DNA of 9,363 bases from DASUZB01 sp036377075 (GTDB taxonomy: Bacteria > Actinomycetota > CALGFH01): the NCBI GenBank assembly GCA_036377075.1, contig DASUZB010000245.1, positions 1 through 9,363 on the forward strand, read 5' to 3'. The notes beneath the pieces are model-generated. The model had not been told where the DNA came from, did no database searches, and saw only the letters and a program-made list of their open reading frames with translations. A program made the translations under genes and the position numbers. This document shows, piece after piece, positions 5,885 through 9,363 of this stretch (position 1 is its first letter; every line of letters begins with the position of its first letter).

Positions 5885-6243
5885 CGCCTCGACGAGCACA
5901 CCCAGATCACCACCCAGCCCGACGTCGCCAGCAACGCGCACCGCCGGTTCTACGCCACGTTGCTGCACCTGTACCGGGATAGCCAAGCGCTGTCCCGCGG
6001 CCAGTACACGAAGCTGCGTACGAGCAATACGGCCGCGGTCTTCGCCTTCGCCCGTCGCCACGGGAGGGCCGCGGTACTCACAATCGTCAACCTCTCTGCG
6101 ACCCGCCAGACCGTCTCGCTCGACCTCGACCGGTTTGAGGCGGCTATACCGACGGGTTCACCGGCGCACGGATCAGGATCAAGTCCACGCTGAAGCGACA
6201 GCTCCGGCCGTGGGGCTATCAGGTCCTCCAGGAGAACCGCTGA
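5885..6243 (+). pseudogene. GH13-like (alpha-amylase family) glycosidase, C-terminal remnant
   Basis: This is the last part of a probable family 13 glycosidase: end of the catalytic barrel plus C-terminal beta domain. In frame 2 it reads LDEHTQITTQPDVASNAHR, then FYATLLHLYRDSQALSRGQY, FAFARRHGRAAVLTIVNLS and TVSLDLDRFE. The frame breaks at 6137-6145. Restoring one base, for example a G, joins it to YTDGFTGARIRIKSTL...RPWGYQVLQENR, ending in TGA at 6241-6243. The -LYRDS-AL--G- helix, the VLTIVNLS strand and the final RPWGYQVL strand are typical of alpha-glucosidase, trehalose synthase and amylase C-termini. The catalytic Asp/Glu residues and the whole N-terminal barrel are absent. It starts within about 30 bases of the opposite-facing sigma-factor remnant. 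The exact GH13 subfamily is not identifiable. Confidence 0.65.
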
Positions 6244-6285
6244 GCGCGTTGGTGCGGCGCCGGACCTGGCCGACTTGGTGCTGGA

Positions 6286-6328
6286 TGGTAGCCCCGACCG
6301 GATTCGAACCGGCGCTACCGCCTTGAGA
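6286..6328 (-). other. tRNA-Glu(CUC) 3' half, candidate attachment (att) site
   Basis: Read on the minus strand, this 43-base segment is the exact 3' part of a tRNA: T33, anticodon CTC (6327-6325), A37-A38, 3' anticodon stem GGCGG, variable loop TAGC, T stem/loop GCCGG-TTCGAAT-CCGGT, acceptor strand CGGGGCT, discriminator A and an encoded CCA. The 5' half is missing: the bases before T33 cannot pair with GGCGG, and no D-arm or 5' acceptor strand follows. A piece running from the anticodon loop to the 3' end is what tyrosine-recombinase elements carry as an att core. By polarity, the chromosome should lie at lower coordinates and the element at higher coordinates. It is not a functional tRNA. 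Confidence 0.8.
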
Positions 6329-6587
6329 TGGACCTGCCGCTCACCAACGCAGCTGCCTGCTGACCCGCAGCGTTGCCGCCAGCCCGTACGCGCCCGTCCA
6401 GGCTGCGGGCACGCATGGGGCACAACGTCCCCTGCCCCTCGGCCGGTGCGTCCGTGCCGACGAGCCGTCGCGCAAGGCCGTCCCGGGCGGGGCGGCGGAA
6501 CAGCCCGTGGGGCGCGAGAAGGCTCCTCAGCGGCCCGTTCGGGGGCTGCCGGCGGCGACGCTCCAAGCCGGCGTCGCGCCATCGCAC
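6329..6587. other. Non-coding stretch beside the att-like site
   Basis: These 259 bases lie between the tRNA fragment and the end of the 75-residue gene. The open frames here are Arg-rich with no family character, and one of them runs straight into the tRNA fragment. I see no RNA gene, repeat or clear terminator. With the fragment and the bases after the GH13 remnant, the gene-free interval is 6244-6587. Confidence 0.5.
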
Positions 6588-6815
6588 CTACGGGGCGAAC
6601 CCGTTGTCGATCCAGGTGCGAAAGCGCTGGACGTTGTCTGCCGGCCATGGTCCGTAGCAGGGCATGGTGCCGTCGGCGAGCCGCCGGTAGATGCGCTCGG
6701 CGTTGGCGCGTACGTCGTCATAGGACGACAGGTCGAAGAACCTGGACATCGAGCTCACATCGCGGTTGCTGAACAGCGGCCGGATGTCCCGCGCGAAGGC
6801 GACGTCCTCATCCAT
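6588..6815 (-). CDS. Small conserved protein, cytochrome-c-like without haem motif
   Basis: A 75-residue protein. Its pattern, FARDIRPLF at residues 7-15, FDLSSYDDVRANAERIYRRL (27-46), DGTMPCYGPWP (48-58) and VQRFRTWIDNG (62-72), looks like a recurrent small bacterial family. DIRPLF and the G-x-MP-x-x-GP...F-x-x-WID-x-G ending recall planctomycete-type cytochrome c domains. There is no CxxCH, only one Cys (C53), and no signal peptide, so it cannot bind haem c in the usual way. Its function is unknown. The ATG at 6815 has an excellent purine-rich site (GGAAGGAGAAGGG) just upstream. It is probably the last gene of the minus-strand operon and the one nearest the att-like tRNA fragment. Confidence 0.75.
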   Translation of the reverse strand: MDEDVAFARDIRPLFSNRDVSSMSRFFDLSSYDDVRANAERIYRRLADGTMPCYGPWPADNVQRFRTWIDNGFAP

Positions 6816-6842
6816 CCCTTCTCCTTCCTTCCGACAAGCGAG

Positions 6843-6866
6843 CTACGAACGACCGGCCTTGAGCAT
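6843..6866 (-). other. Seven-codon micro-ORF with strong ribosome-binding site
   Basis: AAGGAGGGG stands 6 bases before an ATG that opens the frame MLKAGRS, then TAG. It lies in the 115-base gap between the alpha/beta hydrolase stop and the 75-residue gene. The signal is as good as those of the real genes here, so ribosomes probably initiate. It may be a leader peptide that couples translation to the next gene, or what is left of a deleted gene. No protein function is implied. Confidence 0.35.
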
Positions 6867-6930
6867 ATCGATCCCCTCCTTCGTGGTGTTGACCGGTCGG
6901 GCGGTGGCACGGCGCAGCGAGCGCCCACGG

Positions 6931-7791
6931 CTAGGTGAACCGCTTGACGAAGGTGAGCGCGGTCTGGGCGACCTCGCGCCAGCCGTGGTCGATCGTGAGG
7001 GCGTGGCCTCGGTTCGGGATCTTCACGATCTCCGTCACGCCGGGGTTGCGCCTCTGCCGCTTGTAGGCGGCATTCGCGATCGCCCACGGCACCGTGTGGT
7101 CCTTCTCGCCGTCGATGATCAGCAAGGAACCGCGATCGGGGTTCTTCGTGTTCACCTTCGCCTCTGTCCACGGGTTGAGGTTGGCGTTGCCCATCTGCAC
7201 GAGAGAGATCCCGGAGCCGGCGACGTGGAACGTGTGGTAGAGCTCCTTCGCCTCCTTCTCGTCCAGCGCGTTCGCCCAGGCGTACTTGAACTGGCCAAAC
7301 GTGAGCGTGATCGCGCGCCGGCGCGTGAGCGGGTTGACCAGGAACGGGCCCACCCCCCTGAGCACCGAGGCGGGCAGAGGCAGAACGCCGCGGAAGACCC
7401 CGGGGTCGATCGCCACCGTGGCCGCCGAGAGGCCCCGGCCGGCGAGCATCTGCGCCAGCAAGCCCCCGGTCGAGTGCCCGATGATCGCTGGTTTCTTGTC
7501 CAAGGCATTGATGACCTCGGTGGTGTGGTCGGCGGTCTGCTCCAACGTCTTCTTGGCGAGGACGTCGGGGTTCGCCCGGGCCTCTGCAACCGTTGCCGGA
7601 TCGTCTGGCCAGGCCGGCATCAGCGCAACGTATCCGACCTCCTCGAACAACGCGGCCCAGGGCTCCCAGCTCGAGGGCAGCAGCCACAGCCCGTGCACGA
7701 AGACCACCGGCGTCGCCGTGGTCGCGTTCGCGCGCTCGACTTGCTCGAGCTCGTGTTCGGTGATCGATGTCGCGGAAACGCTCGTGCTCAT
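6931..7791 (-). CDS. Alpha/beta hydrolase
   Basis: A 286-residue alpha/beta-hydrolase-fold enzyme. It has the oxyanion segment FVHGLW (31-36), the nucleophile elbow IGHSTGG with S107, a probable acid D231 in IDGEKDHTVPW, and H263 in NRGHALT, so the triad is complete. A cap region of roughly residues 130-210 (PASVLRG...FGQFKYAWAN) is typical of esterase or lipase-like members. The substrate is unknown. There is no signal peptide, so it is probably cytosolic. The ATG at 7791 follows a GGAGG site (GAGGAGGACCAG). The longer frame upstream is a shadow of the NmrA-type gene. It starts 47 bases after that gene's stop and probably belongs to the same transcript, with a second, different alpha/beta hydrolase at the other side of the NmrA-type gene. 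Confidence 0.9.
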   Translation of the reverse strand: MSTSVSATSITEHELEQVERANATTATPVVFVHGLWLLPSSWEPWAALFEEVGYVALMPAWPDDPATVAEARANPDVLAKKTLEQTADHTTEVINALDKKPAIIGHSTGGLLAQMLAGRGLSAATVAIDPGVFRGVLPLPASVLRGVGPFLVNPLTRRRAITLTFGQFKYAWANALDEKEAKELYHTFHVAGSGISLVQMGNANLNPWTEAKVNTKNPDRGSLLIIDGEKDHTVPWAIANAAYKRQRRNPGVTEIVKIPNRGHALTIDHGWREVAQTALTFVKRFT

Positions 7792-7838
7792 CTGGTCCTC
7801 CTCCGTCCGCCCGGCGGCCGGGTCGACGATCGTCGGCT

Positions 7839-8633
7839 TCATTCGGAGCGTCGTTCCGGTTTGGCCTCCGTGGGCCTCGTCTTCCTGACCATGGTCTGGC
7901 TGAGCCAGTCCTCGAAACGGGTCGGAGCGATCGATGCATCGTCGCCGGGGATGAGGGAGCGGTCGTCGAGCGTTGCGCCGAAGTAGCGCGCGCGGCGGTC
8001 GGCCGTCACCCGGCGGGCGTCGCCGTTCGCGCTCAGCAGGCGGCGGGTGAGCTCGTCGAAGCGGAACCGTTCGGGGCCTGCCAGCTCGACGGTGCCGTTC
8101 ACCGGCGCACCCACCGCCGCGACCGCCAACGCGGCGGCGACGTCGTCGGCTGCCTCGGGCTGAACCAGCACCGGCGGTACACGAACCGTCTCGCCGTCGC
8201 TGTTCGAATCGGCGATCCGGCCACCGAACTCGAAGAACTGCGTCGCGCGGACGATCGTGTAGGGCATCGTCGCCCCCTTGATCGCTTCCTCCTGGGCGAG
8301 CTTGGCCCGGAAGTATCCGCTGTCGGGCAGCCGGTCGGTGCCGACGACCGACAGCGCCACGTGGTGGCTGACACCGAGGGTCGCTTCTGCGGCGAGGATG
8401 TTGCGGGTCGAGGTCTGGAAGAATTCCAGCACTGCTGCGTCGTTCCAATCCGGTGCGTTCGACACGTCGACGACAACCCGGGCGGCCTCGAGCGCTTCGG
8501 CCAGTCCCTCGCCGGTCAGCGTGTCGACGCCCGAGTTCGGCGACGCCGCCAGTGGGTCGTGGCCGGCCTCGCGCAGCTTCTCGACGAGCTTGGATCCGAT
8601 CAGGCCGCTGCCGCCGATCACGACGATCTTCAT
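7839..8633 (-). CDS. NmrA-type NAD(P)-binding SDR (atypical)
   Basis: A 264-residue extended/atypical short-chain dehydrogenase. The N-terminal Rossmann loop is GGSGLIG (7-13) after a short first strand, MKIVVI. The stretch HHVALSVVGTDRLPDSGYFRAKLAQEEAIKG (90-120) contains Y107-x3-K111, and PYTIVRATQFFEF follows, which is the signature of NmrA-like NAD(P)H-binding proteins common in actinobacteria. Such proteins act as redox-sensing regulators or reductases of quinones and other small carbonyls; which applies here cannot be told. The ATG at 8633 has GAGGGGG upstream and lies 18 bases after the stop of the next-upstream hydrolase gene, indicating tight operon coupling. The length is normal for the family. 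Confidence 0.9.
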   Translation of the reverse strand: MKIVVIGGSGLIGSKLVEKLREAGHDPLAASPNSGVDTLTGEGLAEALEAARVVVDVSNAPDWNDAAVLEFFQTSTRNILAAEATLGVSHHVALSVVGTDRLPDSGYFRAKLAQEEAIKGATMPYTIVRATQFFEFGGRIADSNSDGETVRVPPVLVQPEAADDVAAALAVAAVGAPVNGTVELAGPERFRFDELTRRLLSANGDARRVTADRRARYFGATLDDRSLIPGDDASIAPTRFEDWLSQTMVRKTRPTEAKPERRSE

Positions 8634-8651
8634 CGCGCTGCCCCCTCGCGA

Positions 8652-9363
8652 TCACGTCGTCGCCTCGACCGCCGACAGGATGACCCGGACGACGGCATCT
8701 GGACGTGTGATCAGGCTCAGGTGGCCGGCCTTGACCCTGGAGACCTGGGCGTCAGCGCGCCCGTACATCTTTTCCTGGAGGGCCGGCGGAATCACGTTGT
8801 CGAGCGTCCCGAGGAGCGCCCACGACGGGATCGTCTTCCACGCGGGCGCGCCGGATGGATCGGAGAACTGCGCCGCCGACGCCGGTCGCTGCCCCGCGGC
8901 GAGGAGCCTCGCCGTCTCTTCGTCGACGCCGTTCGCGAAGCACTCCCTGAACCCGGCGTACGGCGGGTTCGCTTCCCAACGCAGGTACAGATCCACCCCG
9001 CCGCTGAACGGCACCTGGTTGAACGCGCCGTTGTCGGTGACGCAGGAGCTCGTGCCTCCCACGAGGTCGAGGGCCGTCTCGTTCTCGTCGGGGACGAACG
9101 CGTCGATGTACACCAGCGCCTTCACGTTGGCGATGCCCGTGGCCGCGTTGGTGATCACGAAGCCGCCGTAGGAGTGCGCCACGAGCACGATCGGACCGGG
9201 GATCGTCTGGAGGTAGCTCGCGAGGTACGGGGCGTCCTGGCTCGGTCCGCGCAGCGTGTTGGGCGGAGCCACCACGGTGAATCCGCGATCCTGCAGACGC
9301 CCGATCACGCCGTTCCACGATGACGCGTCCGCCCAGTCGCCGTGCACGAGCACGATCGTCGGC
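8652..9363 (-). CDS. Alpha/beta hydrolase, EstC-like (5' end outside window)
   Basis: The C-terminal 236 residues of an alpha/beta hydrolase. The reading frame begins at the window edge with PTIVLVHGDWADASSW, the first beta strand and oxyanion HG, so only a few N-terminal residues are missing. Counting from the first visible residue, the nucleophile is S64 (VAHSYGG), the acid is probably D188 (LGTLDNVIP) and the base H214 (KAGHLSL). The wording matches the salicylate-esterase/pyrethroid-hydrolase-like (EstC, methylesterase-type) group, a broad family of small-ester hydrolases; the true substrate is unknown. It is the first visible gene of the right-hand minus-strand operon and stops 18 bases before the NmrA-type gene. 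The actual start codon is off the right edge. Confidence 0.9.
   Translation of the reverse strand, partial: PTIVLVHGDWADASSWNGVIGRLQDRGFTVVAPPNTLRGPSQDAPYLASYLQTIPGPIVLVAHSYGGFVITNAATGIANVKALVYIDAFVPDENETALDLVGGTSSCVTDNGAFNQVPFSGGVDLYLRWEANPPYAGFRECFANGVDEETARLLAAGQRPASAAQFSDPSGAPAWKTIPSWALLGTLDNVIPPALQEKMYGRADAQVSRVKAGHLSLITRPDAVVRVILSAVEATT

Noticed and set aside
6286..6360. Complete functional tRNA-Glu gene
   Set aside because: No 5' acceptor strand or D arm follows, and the bases before U33 cannot pair with the GGCGG stem half.
6315..6587. 90-codon minus-strand ORF between the small protein gene and the tRNA fragment
   Set aside because: It is Arg-rich without motifs, has no ribosome-binding site, overlaps the upstream stop and ends inside the tRNA fragment.
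7792..8655. N-terminal extension of the 286-residue hydrolase (a 574-codon frame)
   Set aside because: The extension is an alternative-frame shadow of the NmrA-type gene, and a strong ribosome-binding site stands directly before the ATG at 7791.

Overview
The window comes from a very GC-rich bacterium. Nearly every codon ends in G or C, long antisense ORFs are everywhere, GTG starts are common and Shine-Dalgarno sites are strong. Together with the protein families this points to an actinomycete, probably a soil or uncultured actinobacterial lineage. I cannot name a genus.

Left block (1-5183), chromosome-like and the most GC-rich. A minus-strand operon (2567 down to 33) encodes a metallo-beta-lactamase-fold lactonase, an iron-type alcohol dehydrogenase of the hydroxyacid-oxoacid transhydrogenase group and a small FmdB-like zinc-ribbon protein. 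The lactonase plus Fe-ADH pair resembles Agrobacterium BlcC (AttM) and BlcB (AttL), which open gamma-butyrolactone to gamma-hydroxybutyrate and oxidise it to succinic semialdehyde. Divergent from this operon is a UPF0014/FetB-type membrane permease with no visible ATPase partner. It is followed by an uncharacterised secreted protein whose upstream region carries three TTCAGG-like repeats at 10-11 bp spacing, typical of an OmpR-family response-regulator site. A classical SDR oxidoreductase follows.

Middle block (5184-6587), a zone of decay and rearrangement. Two gene remnants stand head to head, both without their 5' parts and both frameshifted: the C-terminal part of an ECF42-like (DUF6596) sigma factor on the minus strand and the C-terminal part of a GH13-like glycosidase on the plus strand. 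A single deletion across a divergent gene pair would explain both. Just downstream, at 6286-6328 on the minus strand, lies the exact 3' half of a tRNA-Glu(CUC), from U33 of the anticodon loop to CCA, with no 5' half. This is the classic footprint of integrative-element attachment at a tRNA 3' end. Its polarity puts the element to the right of it.

Right block (6588-9363), visibly less GC-rich than the left block, all on the minus strand. A partial alpha/beta hydrolase runs in from the right edge, followed by an NmrA-type NAD(P)-binding protein, a second alpha/beta hydrolase, a 7-codon micro-ORF with a strong ribosome-binding site, and a 75-residue protein that resembles the C-terminal part of planctomycete-type cytochrome c domains but has no haem motif. 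These genes look co-transcribed and may be the end of an acquired island. No integrase, transposase or CRISPR array is visible in the window.
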